NCBI RefSeq assembly: GCF_910591885.1 | Contig: NC_063281.1 | Location: 13,871,200 to 13,935,199, forward strand | Length of the DNA stretch: 64,000 nucleotides | DNA from: Bombus terrestris | Lineage: Eukaryota > Arthropoda > Insecta > Hymenoptera > Apidae | Reading direction: 5' to 3' | In this document: positions 24,627 through 34,115 of the stretch, in pieces | Layout of the letters: every line of letters begins with the position of its first letter | How positions within the stretch are numbered: position 1 is the stretch's first letter | Program-made: the position numbers and the translations under genes | The notes under the pieces: model-generated | What the model saw: the letters and a program-made list of their open reading frames with translations, nothing else | The model's database searches: none | What the model was told of the DNA's origin: nothing

Positions 24627-25194
24627 CTTTTTCTTTCTTGTTTCGAGAATGACCGAAGTGGAAAAAGCGGGGAGACGGAGACGAAGGGAATCCAATTTGT
24701 ACGGATTGCTAAATGTCTTGCCGGTTGCATTCGATGCAAACACCAGGGGTCAGCATAATCTCGGCAAAGTAACAGAGATTAGAGCTGAAAGGCTCGATTA
24801 TCCGATGTCTCACTCCTACTCCCTGGTCCGCATACTAGCCTTTCTAGGCAGATTTTTATCGCGACTCACCGGAATTCGATCTAGTTATCGGATCCAATCA
24901 TTGGCCGAGCAAGATCTCGATATCCTTTAGATAGAAATCGATGGAGATTCAGTGAAATAAGACCGGTTTTTAGAGACTATCGTTTACCGCGACCAAAGGT
25001 GTCGAATTGGTTCTTTGATCTTTCAACTTTCTTCGCAATTGGTACGAGGTTAATTATTCCGATTCTTTGCTAGATATTACTACGAAAAGCGTAGCAACTG
25101 CTTTGCCACGAAAAAAACCCGAAAACCTGTTTAGTGGAGGAAAGTCCGGAAGCGATATCGGTATTTGACGATCGTCCGCTACGTTTGTTTTCAG

Positions 25195-25257
25195 TCGGAA
25201 GACGAACGAGTGATCGTGGCGAGCGTACGACATCGAGTTGTTAAGAAGAGGCGTTAG
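25195..25257 (+). other. candidate terminal exon (20 codons plus stop)
   Basis: A pyrimidine-rich acceptor (CTACGTTTGTTTTCAG, ending 25194) is followed by SEDERVIVASVRHRVVKKRR and TAG at 25255-25257. The short highly charged tail is coding-like but unrecognised. Such a short frame can easily arise by chance. Confidence 0.12.
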
Positions 25258-26606
25258 CGTTTGGTTTTAGTATTCGATAAATAGGTGCTCTCCGCGCCTA
25301 CCATTTCCACATTCCCACGCCTGTATATTAAATCGAGACGTAACTTTGGAAACTTTGGAATCATTCGAAAAGTTCGTCTAATAGATTAATCGTGTTGCGT
25401 CGAAAAAGGATGAAAAATGTCACCGTCTACGTCAAGTTTATTTATAATTTCTACGGAATCGTTTTTAGAGGTATGTACATCATACGCTGTCGTGAAATCA
25501 TTTACCTTCGTTCGTTTCTTGAAAAGAGGAACGGAGATACGTCCGACGTGTTATTTTTCTTCTCCAAATGAGAAATCTAGTTTCGCGTGCTGCGAGGTAA
25601 CAGATATTTGCTTCGAGCGAGCTGAACCTTCTGTCTAAAATGAAGGATAAAGACGTTGCATGGGCAGATTTTATTTAAACAGTGAAAAGGCCGAACGAAC
25701 CTCGCAAACAAGCCTTCTCGGAACTCTTTAACATCGCTAGATTTTATAAACATGTTAGAATCCTATCACAGTATTCTTTGATCGCGTGTAATATCAATCT
25801 ATTTCTGCTTCTATTTCCTTGGATTTTATTATCTCGTATTATCAATTATATATTTAGTAGTAGAATCGAGATAACAATTTCGATTTTTTTAGTTATTCTT
25901 TGTACATTTCTATAGTTTCGATGAATAATTTGATGAATCGCTAAAAAGGGCAAACGATCAAACTATAAAATTATTCGATATATTTCAAGCATCCTTCAAA
26001 TAGTTGGACAGTAAAATGAACAGAATAACTTTCGTCGAGTTGAAATTTCGAGCGCTCGGACTATTCGAGGGTTGCTCTATGCTCGATCCTGGCACAGAAA
26101 CTCGCGCATTCTAAATCGAAACTTTATTTTCACCGAACAAGATTCTTTCATTGAAACTTCACAAGCGTATGATCTTCAGCCTTCAAAGTCAGATTACGCG
26201 TCCGTATTTCACCGAAGAAAAATGTTATTACTTCGAGATGCATCCGTTCGTCGAAGATAGGCAATTCGATCGAATCGCGATCGTAATTATTACGACGTAA
26301 TTAATATTTACAAATCTACAACCTGGTGAATATATTAGTTTATAATCAAACGTGACATCGATGTTTCAGTTTTCTCGTTAATTAAAATTTTTAAAATCTA
26401 AATTAAATTTCAAACTACTATTTCAAAATTATCTGACCAAGCAATCATTGTTATTATCGTTATTATATGAGTAGAATTCAATAATAAGCTGAATAAAATG
26501 CAATGATAAATACGATAAAAAAAGAATTGAAGAATAGAAGAATAGGAAAAAGACCATGAAGAAGTAGATATCACATGATAAGAAAGTATTGAAGATAGGG
26601 CTCCAT
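25258..26606. other. non-coding AT-rich stretch
   Basis: AT-rich and without recognised features. Confidence 0.55.
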
Positions 26607-26633
26607 TTATTATTATTATTATTATTATTATTA
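26607..26633 (+). repeat. (TTA)9 trinucleotide microsatellite
   Basis: Nine perfect TTA copies; the minus strand encodes an artificial poly-Asn run. Confidence 0.97.
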
Positions 26634-26940
26634 ATGATGCTAAATAAAAACGAATAGTATGTTACGATCCTACGGTTCTCGAGAGTAGACAGGAGGATAT
26701 CATCCAAAATAGGAAGTTAACCTGTGATCGTATAGAGATGACAGAGATGACACTGTAATATGTAACATATAAGCAGCACATGTAGGAAATTTTTTGGAAA
26801 AACAAATTGCGTGAAACGGTGGGTTTGTTCCAAAAACGAAAGCGGGAAGATGAAGCCGAAGAAACGGAAAGCGGCGAGAAAGGGGAGGAAAAGGAGCGGA
26901 TCGTAAATTCGACGGTGCACCAAATCGTTCGTGGGAAGGA

Positions 26941-27138
26941 ATGTCAGGTTCGAGATACTCTGACCCCATGACCTTAATGGTGGTACGCCATGGCGGTCGG
27001 GCAGGCATGCGCAGCCACGATCTAAAAGAAAATGGGGATCGTGCAAAAGCTGCCGTGTGCTTCGTCGCTTTCTCCCAACGCCAAAGGTATCCTAACTTTA
27101 CGAAAATGATCAAAAACGATAGAAACGCGAAAGAATAA
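26941..27138 (+). other. GC-rich island with a 65-codon open frame
   Basis: The ATG at 26941 opens a frame of 65 codons (begins MSGSRYSDPMTLMVVRHGG) in a GC-rich patch within AT-rich DNA. A longer minus-strand frame overlaps it, so the open frames may just reflect composition. Neither is recognised. The patch itself is the more credible feature and may be a regulatory element. Confidence 0.15.
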
Positions 27139-27746
27139 CTAGACAACGACCGTTTTGCATCTTCTCGTTGCTACAGACGAATGATTCTTCGACGAGCAAA
27201 TCGAACTGCCGTTTAAGATCGAATCGCTCTTCGGATCGTACAACTTTCCACTTTCGATTCTCTTCGCTCATCCATTCATTTGCTTTTATTATGGCGACTT
27301 AGAGGCGAATCGACAGAACATGCGAAACATCTACAAGCTTCTATCCTTGATAAAAAAATAAATAAATCGATCGATTCTCCGTATATATGTGATCGTTTCT
27401 TGCAAGAAATCAAATATGCTAATGGATGTACGAATGCGTACGAGGTCGTACGATACGTACGATATATACGGATGATTTTTGGTCTAATCTTCTCTTCTTA
27501 TCAAATATTCTATTTTACCCAAGCTTAAGAAGATCGTTCTTTCAGGGACATTGTGTCTCTGCTCCCTCCTTCAAGATTCCATGCTACATATATTTAAAAA
27601 AAAGAGTATGCAGAGTGGAAAATAGTTTGTAACTTCTTTTCTAACAATCAAAAAAGTCGTGGAACTTTAATACGAATTTGGAGGAATAGCCTGCCCTTAA
27701 GGTAGCAGAGGCGAACGAACGAAGGGATTTAGAAGGATAGGTCAGC
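27139..27746. other. non-coding stretch with CGTACGA triplet
   Basis: Holds three CGTACGA words at 27437, 27447 and 27456. No gene is recognised. Confidence 0.5.
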
Positions 27747-27857
27747 ATGACGGAGGAGGTTGGTAACGCGGACGCGCCCCCAGAGAAGATTGGCAATTTT
27801 CGCAAAATTAAGCGAATTGAATCGAATTATGTCGAGCCGATGACGTCAGCCTTGTAA
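27747..27857 (+). CDS. candidate 36-codon small ORF
   Basis: ATG at 27747 to TAA at 27855-27857. The predicted peptide begins MTEEVGNADAPPEKIG and ends VEPMTSAL: acidic N-terminus, Pro-Pro, basic centre (FRKIKRIES), no signal peptide and no membrane segment. Codon choice (GAG GAG, AAC GCG GAC GCG CCC, GAG AAG) is more gene-like than in neighbouring sequence. It lies in a GC-rich patch (27690-27860), and a perfect CRE (TGACGTCA, 27841-27848) overlaps its 3' end. I do not recognise it. It could be a translated small ORF, one exon of a longer gene, or conserved non-coding DNA that happens to be open. Confidence 0.22.
   Translation: MTEEVGNADAPPEKIGNFRKIKRIESNYVEPMTSAL
27841..27848. promoter_or_regulatory. 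CRE palindrome TGACGTCA
   Basis: Exact match to the CREB/ATF site; one of four in the window (also 50627, 53402 and 54111). Confidence 0.3.
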
Positions 27858-29019
27858 CTCGCTGAATTGGCCAGAAATGTGACTCTCCGTGTCGCTTATA
27901 CATCGATGTCTTTATACCGCGCTCGTTGCGCTCATAAGCCTCGCCAGAACGTTCCTCGCTGGGCTCTTAGAGACATCGATGATTCATTTTTCATGGTTTG
28001 CTTCTTTTCACTTCGTGCCCAACCATTTCTTCAGTTCGATGAATTCAGCCTATTTAATCGTAGCAAGTTTTCGTCTTAATTTTATGAAAAATATCGACTG
28101 ATTGCCTTATGCAAAAACTAACGCGTATCACCAGCTATTTCTACAATTTCAAGTTCAGTTCGATTCAATAATTAATAATAAATAAAGCGAAACGCGATCG
28201 GTGATATTTTTAAGTCGCAAAGTGGTTTCGCAAAATACAAAGTGCGGTCGCCTAGATTTAAACTGTTTACTTGTTCAGTCGTAACGTTACGTTGCGTAAT
28301 CTATAATTGCAAAACTTCGAAACAGTTAACCAGCTGTCCCGCCGGACTTGCCAAATTGACGAGTACACAGGTTCATCGATGTCGAAGCTTAATTATCAGC
28401 TTATCGATTAATATTCAACGGCAAAACTTTCCATTCCCGTGATTCTGGCCATCGATAACTCGTATCCCTGTACGATTGTTACAAGTTTCGACCATTAATC
28501 CTTCGAACTAAATCGACCAGCTTTGTTTCCAACAAATTTATCGAAGCTTGTCGCGAGGACTCTTCGAGGAACCGCTAAAAATCTCTTAAAAAAAATATCG
28601 TACAACCCGACGTACGGGTGTCGTCGCGGGTGGTGTACACGTTTGTCCCTGTAAAAAAGCAAAACTATATCCCGCGACGCTAACACAGACTGCGATATCC
28701 GCTGGTTGAGTCCGCGGTTCGTTTAGGAACGTCGACGAAAATCGATAACTCAATCAGACGAGTTGAATCCGACGCTGAAAATAAATTCATCAAACGCGGA
28801 GCGGCGCGAGCAAAAAGAAAGAAAAATCCGTTCGCCGGCCGCATATCGAAGGAACAATGGAATTCGACGCCGAGCCGGTCGTTCGTTGATCGAAAAGGTC
28901 AGAACGAGCTGTCTCGGGGAACGCGTTAATTGACTTTAAACCACCATGGTTTACAGTGTCGACCGTAGAACGAGAGAAATATAGAGAAAAAGATAGATGG
29001 ATGGGAAGTCGAGGGAGGA
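27858..29019. other. non-coding stretch, no gene seen
   Basis: No recognised gene. Sequence becomes GC-richer towards 28780-28920. Confidence 0.5.
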
Positions 29020-29345
29020 ATGCGGAGCGTGAGGAAGAGAACGGGTTGTACGCCAAGTCAATTAGCATAGGTACGAAGTTTGCGGCTCGAGGCTGCCAGG
29101 TGACGGGGGTGACTCGAGGAAGAGCAAGGGTGCTTCCGGAAAGGGGGATGTCGACAGGGGCAAACGAGGGCAGAAGGGGATGGATCGACTGTCGGGGAAG
29201 AGAATGTTACAGGCCGCGGGCGATTCGCGTCGGCGGCGTCGATGACTTTATACAGTCATCGTCGGGGATAATTGGCACCGCGAATCTTAAACCGTTTAAT
29301 TGGCGGCCGGTTCTGCTCGAATCGCGTCGGTTTAACCTGTCAATG
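29020..29345. promoter_or_regulatory. GC-rich regulatory-looking island with hairpin
   Basis: A GC-rich block contains a perfect eight-base hairpin: CGATGACT (29240-29247), TTATAC loop, AGTCATCG (29254-29261). It is followed by TAATTGG words near 29270 and 29309, which resemble homeodomain sites. A 177-codon frame on the plus strand (28956-29489) spans it and has no known motif. I favour a non-coding regulatory element, on composition and motif content alone. Confidence 0.25.
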
Positions 29346-30596
29346 GTAACTGGCGAGCGTTTGCTTGCTTTTCTTCCACGACGGTTAGTCGAAATGCTTT
29401 CGAAAATAATTCTTAATAATTACATACGAGGAGCCTGTAGATATATAGTCGCCGTCTGTATTTCCATGACAGGAGATTGCAAAATGTAAAAAGTAGCTTT
29501 CAAATTTTCACGCCGTGCATAAATGTCCGTTGTATTCTCAACGCAACGCGTCCGTATATAAATTGACTCGATAGAGTCGTTTGTATAGAATATAAAATCG
29601 AGGCATAAATTACGCGAATAAATGGAAACGGAAACAAATATCAATGGAAATATGTATATCGGTTCGTCTTTATGACAGATTCGGAATATACAACCGACAC
29701 GATTTACGAAAGTTCGTTTCGTATAGAAATATTTTCTGCGCCAATTCCATCGAAACTATAGATCGTCCTATTTCTTATCCGATTATTCTTTTATCGTAAT
29801 TGCGCTACAAAGTATTTGTTGCCGATTATGATAAAGTTTGTCGCTGAAATTCTTTGGATGGTTGTTAAAAGGGAGAGAGTACCGCCTTTCTTCGCAAATA
29901 AGACGTTAGAAAGATTTACAGGCAGTAACTCGTCTTCGGGACGTCACCAACTATTTTACGAAGGTTACATGCATTTCCGGCTCCGTGTAAACACATTTCT
30001 GCACTTACAGCGCGAGCACGGCGTTTACGCGAGATGCAGTTTCACCGGAAACAAGGCAAAGATGAAACCTCGACACTCGCCGAGTGCCGCCATATGTTGT
30101 GTTTCAATAGCTTCTTGCGTAAATACTTCCGTTGAAGCTAAACATCTGCGGCGTTAATACGTTGCGTAAATTCCCTGGAATCTCATACCGCGAAAAATTG
30201 CGCGAAACGTGTGCACGAAAGAAGGTCGGATGCTTTGAAACGCTGTTTTCTTTTTAGTGCCGATATTTTACATTTTACGTTATTCGTGGCGTGTGCGTTT
30301 GTTATATATTTCAAGTAACGGTCGAGTATTTTCAGTAAAGAAATATTTTCTCGGCGCAAGCTTGAAATACAGGAACGACAAAACGTTCGTTGCCACGTCG
30401 TAGCTAGTTTCAAAAGAGTAATGAATTAAAATTGCCGAATAATTTCATTTCCAATTTCTCCTTATCCTCCGAGTTACCGAATTCTCGTTAGAGTGAAAAG
30501 AACAACAGCCAACGAATGCAAACGACGCGGCGAACGAAAAGTAAGAGGTGGGCTGGCGAGGTCGAGACGTTTGATGCGCGCGAGAAATGGCCTCCG
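29346..30596. other. non-coding stretch, no gene seen
   Basis: AT-rich with a few open frames of no recognised content. Confidence 0.55.
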
Positions 30597-30722
30597 TTTC
30601 GAGGATGAAGAAAAAAAAAAAAAAACAGAGGAAAAGGGAAAAAGCGAAATACGAGCGCGGAAGACGGGGTCAGAGGTCGAAGAGGATGTAGAGAAGAGAG
30701 AAGAGAGAAGAGAGAAGAGAAC
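30597..30722 (+). repeat. purine-rich tract with A15 and AGAGAAG tandem
   Basis: Almost pure purine. It includes a run of 15 A (30611-30625) and about four AGAGAAG units at 30691-30720. It creates the Lys/Glu-rich or Ser/Phe-rich open frames on both strands here. Confidence 0.93.
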
Positions 30723-30759
30723 ACCCGCGCGGTAGAATGATGGCAGGGGTATGAGACGT

Positions 30760-31110
30760 AGGGAAGGGGACACGAGAGGCACGATGAAGGTTTTACTGCC
30801 GCGGTTATGCCCGCCGGTTTGCGCAATTTCGGTGTATCTGAATTGGCGGAGGAGTCGTATCTAAACGAGGCCGGATGAATCTGCACCCTCCTACTCGGAT
30901 TCTCTCCAGGGGGCATGTCCCATAAAAACGTTGTAACGTCGGTTTCCAGCGTAAGGTTCCGCGAAAAGGAACGAGAACAGGTCAGGGAGGGACGGCAGGG
31001 AATAAAGGAGACCTCGGTTACTCCGAAGAGCAAAGAGGATACGCGCTGCTGCGATCGGTGTGCGTGCAGCTTTGTTGGAATCCGTGCGAGAGACAGGAAG
31101 CACGAGCTGT
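30760..31110. promoter_or_regulatory. GC-rich island with overlapping tiny ORFs
   Basis: GC-rich block. Two short ATG frames overlap in it: one beginning MKVLLPRLCPPVCAI (ATG at 30784) and one beginning MPAGLRNFGVSELAEE (ATG about 30808). Both are under 30 codons. Overlapping openness in several frames is better explained by composition or non-coding conservation than by genes. Confidence 0.18.
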
Positions 31111-32615
31111 ATTCGCGACAATAAAATGTATCTTCGCTCTGGCGGTTTCTTGATACGGCTATATGAACCGTACGCCAGTGGAATGGGAGTTCAAAGATGT
31201 ATCGATTCCATGAATAAAGCGAATATAGACTCCTTTCGAGTTCGGTATTTTATTTCTCGAAATTCTTTCTCGAGATTCTTAAATGAAAAGAAGCGTGACT
31301 AGGCGTAAGCGACTACAGGATTAAAGTAGAAACGATGGCGTGTAAACGCCTCTTGCATTTAACATCGTCGTTAGTTACGACCTAAAAACGTCTTATCAAC
31401 GCGATCGATTAAAAACTTCTCTAGTCGATATTCGGTTGACAAAGGTGCTCGTCTCGATCCTCCAAGTTTCAGAAATTACTCTCAGCTTTCGAGGGGACGA
31501 TCATTATCCTGCCTGGATTCGCCGAGTGAAAATGTGTTAACGACCATAGTTTCGACGGTCATTCGCATGATCATTCTTTATAGAGCGAAACTTCTGTACT
31601 TTGGGAGATTACGATGCGAACAAGGATCTTACGAGCAAGAGCAAAAATGTTGGACCGAAGTGGGGTCAAGTGCCATTAAGTTCCGTTGCAAGCTCCGCAA
31701 GAATTTCATTTCTTGGCAAGAAAATATTTATCGGCGATAAAAGAGGACAATAAAGAATAAAGAACAACGCGTTCGTGGAGTCTCGTTAAATTAAAGACGT
31801 AGAAACTGCTTACCAAAGAACCTATCAACCAGCTATTTTATTCGTTCTTTCTTAAATAGTAACGTATCGTTTTGCTTCGAGACGTCCTTTCTTTTACATT
31901 TATCGCAACTACAATTTGTCGGAGCGTACGAGACGCGTATAATTCCAAATATCTATTTGAAATCTAACTTTTAATTCCTCGGACAACCAACCCGTCTCTA
32001 TCGAAATTATAAGCCATGAAAAATGATTGCGACATTAAACGAACCTCGTCGAAACACGATGACTCGCGCATTGACGTTCGCTCGCGCTTTTCGCTTTTGT
32101 CCCTTTTTTTTTAAAGCTTTCAAAAATTCATTCGATCAAGGACTCGCCAGCGAGATCGGTCCATCACCAGGGGAATTAATAGTGCTTGTTATTAATTTAT
32201 CGATAGCGCTTGGTGCGTCGCATAAAAAAATGGACGCATCGAACAGTGCTTTTTCGACGTCAATGTTTAACATCGATCGCTCGATATTGCGACGCGATAT
32301 TAAAGGGTTAAATGTTAAATTTCACGCGCCGTTTACTTTTATTTTCCACCCATCTATCGTTTCTAGATCCCGAGTCCAAATATCGCGGAAAAACGACGTC
32401 GATTAAAATAATTATAAATCAAGAATGTTTCCATAATACGGAACAAATGGAAAGTCGAAGCCGGTTAAATCCAGAGCTTCGAGTCGACGAATCTTAGGAG
32501 GAATAGACGCTCGAAGCATAGCGAGACATCGAGCTTTCTTCGCGTTAAGGCTTCGATAACAGAAAGGCAGAGGCGAAACGATGAAAGCCATCCTACAGAC
32601 AGAATTAAAGCTGCC
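31111..32615. other. non-coding stretch, no gene seen
   Basis: Nothing recognised; the 127-codon frame at 32023-32406 has no motif. Confidence 0.55.
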
Positions 32616-32879
32616 ATGGATACAGCCTCCCCTTCTATCACCATCTTCGTGAAGCATAGCCAGCTACTTGCTGCCTGCTATCCTTCTTATTCCGACCAGA
32701 CGCGCTTGACACGCCGAATCGAACGAGATTTCGCGGAAATTCGATGCAGAAAGATCGGCGACAAAAAGTTTTCCGCCGCGTGTGGCTCCTTTCTGAGGAC
32801 GGATCGAGCGAGTGGCCTGGGCGCTCACGTTTGTCTTGCCTGTCAGAAATTTCAGAGACTAGGCGAGAGACGTTTATGA
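32616..32879 (+). other. candidate 87-codon ORF
   Basis: ATG at 32616 lies in strong context (GCCATGG) and the frame runs to TGA 32877-32879. The peptide begins MDTASPSITIFVKHSQLL and contains one CxxC (VCLACQKF) near its C-terminus, with many C-ending codons. A 172-codon frame on the opposite strand overlaps it, showing that the region is simply poor in stops. No family is recognised and a lone CxxC is not a zinc site. Low confidence as a gene. Confidence 0.18.
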
Positions 32880-33530
32880 AGTTGCCGTGCAATCTTAAAG
32901 TTTGATAAGTTTGCACACACGCGTCACGCTGCCGAACTTTGGAAGAAACGGTTCGCCAACTTCTTAGAGGCGGCAGGCTTCGCAAACACGATCGGCCATT
33001 CTCCCGTTTATCGCTGATCCCGTTTCTTAGGATCTTCGTGTCGTTTATGGGAGACAAGAAAGCGTAACGGCGGGATTCTTCCACCGTATAAAATTTACAT
33101 CTTCCCGTTATGACAGTCGTTGTTCGTCGTTTCGACTCTTTGGTTACAGCGGACAATTCATTCGTCCTTATAAAATTCTCCTACTTGCGTCTCAAAACCT
33201 TCCAAACTCAAAATCAGTCCAAGCGAAGTCTTACCCTCGAATGCTCCATCCATCCCGTTCAAGAAACTACAACCTACATAGAATACTTTACTGGTGTAAA
33301 GTATTATTAAGTCTTATACGAAAGAAAACACATAATGACAGTCGATGAACCAAGGGCCTCGCGATCCTGCGACGTATACGAGATGATACGAGACCGAGGA
33401 TGAAACGATTAAGAAAGGAGAGAACGAAAGGACGAGGAGACGACGTCTAACCTCCGAACTGACCCAAGTCGAGACTCGTTACGCGTAATTTCGATCGAAT
33501 CGTTCGAATCCTCGTCGATGTTTCACGGGC
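32880..33530. other. non-coding stretch, no gene seen
   Basis: No recognised gene. Confidence 0.5.
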
Positions 33531-34115
33531 CGGTAATCATCGTTGCGCTCGGCGGAACAAGAGTGCTAGGAAACGCGCAGCTCGACAGTGGGACGCGGTG
33601 TCAGGAAAGAAGAACGAGAGTTACAGAGGGTAAAAGGGACATGGGTTGAGGCAGAAACAATGCTGCGGGCAATTTGAATCGTCCGCCTTGTTAGCGGCGA
33701 TAGACAGAAAGAGGAATGGCTGTGTTCTTGGGTCCGAGTTCACTCTCGTTGTGGAGGAACGACAGAGAAAAACAGGAAAGTCTGTACGCTTTAAGAAGCA
33801 GTAAAAATGACACAAAGGAACTAGGAAGAGGGAGAGAGATAGAAGAAGAGGGAAAGGAAGGAGAAGGCAACGCTAGGGGCAAAGAAAATGGAAAGACCGC
33901 GTTACGTCGCGTGAAATTGAAGTGGATTTGTGACAAGTGGCTGCTAACGACGTGTACACAAGCTACGGGACGACGCGACGCGACGGGGTCGCATGGAAAA
34001 CGAGGACGGAAACCTGACCGAGCACGTGGTTGTCCTGGCGATTCGCCGCTTCCGCGTACCCGACGCCTACCCGACGCGGAAGTTCGACGTGCGAACCTGA
34101 CTATCAAGCTGACTC
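33531..34115. promoter_or_regulatory. GC-rich island with purine tract and hairpin
   Basis: GC-rich section with a purine-rich tract (33825-33895) and, at its 3' end, the inverted repeat CTTCCGCGT (34049-34057) / ACGCGGAAG (34074-34082). The loop holds two near-perfect copies of TACCCGACGC. Opposing open frames of 154 and 155 codons overlap exactly here, which argues for composition rather than a gene. Confidence 0.25.

Larger units (their letters stand above)
23021..25194. other. non-coding stretch with small repeats and palindromes
   Basis: A GC-rich section at 23900-24130 holds a CACGTG E-box (23986-23991) and the 14-base palindrome AAGCTTGCAAGCTT (24122-24135). A TA run lies at 24387-24415 and a CTTTTC tandem at 24600-24626. 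The 168-codon open frame at 24424-24930 runs through the CTTTTC repeat, has no motif and is not credible. A minus-strand frame (23648-23872) has an acceptor-like TATTTTTACAG inside it, but no recognised product. Confidence 0.5.

Noticed and set aside
24424..24930. 168-codon plus-strand frame with a hydrophobic start
   Set aside because: The hydrophobic part is the CTTTTC tandem repeat translated; the remainder has no recognisable motif.
28956..29489. 177-codon plus-strand frame
   Set aside because: Spans a GC-rich regulatory-looking island, is rich in Arg/Gly from composition and has no domain.
30488..31033. 181-codon minus-strand frame
   Set aside because: Half of it is a polypurine tract read as Ser/Phe/Leu; no motif.
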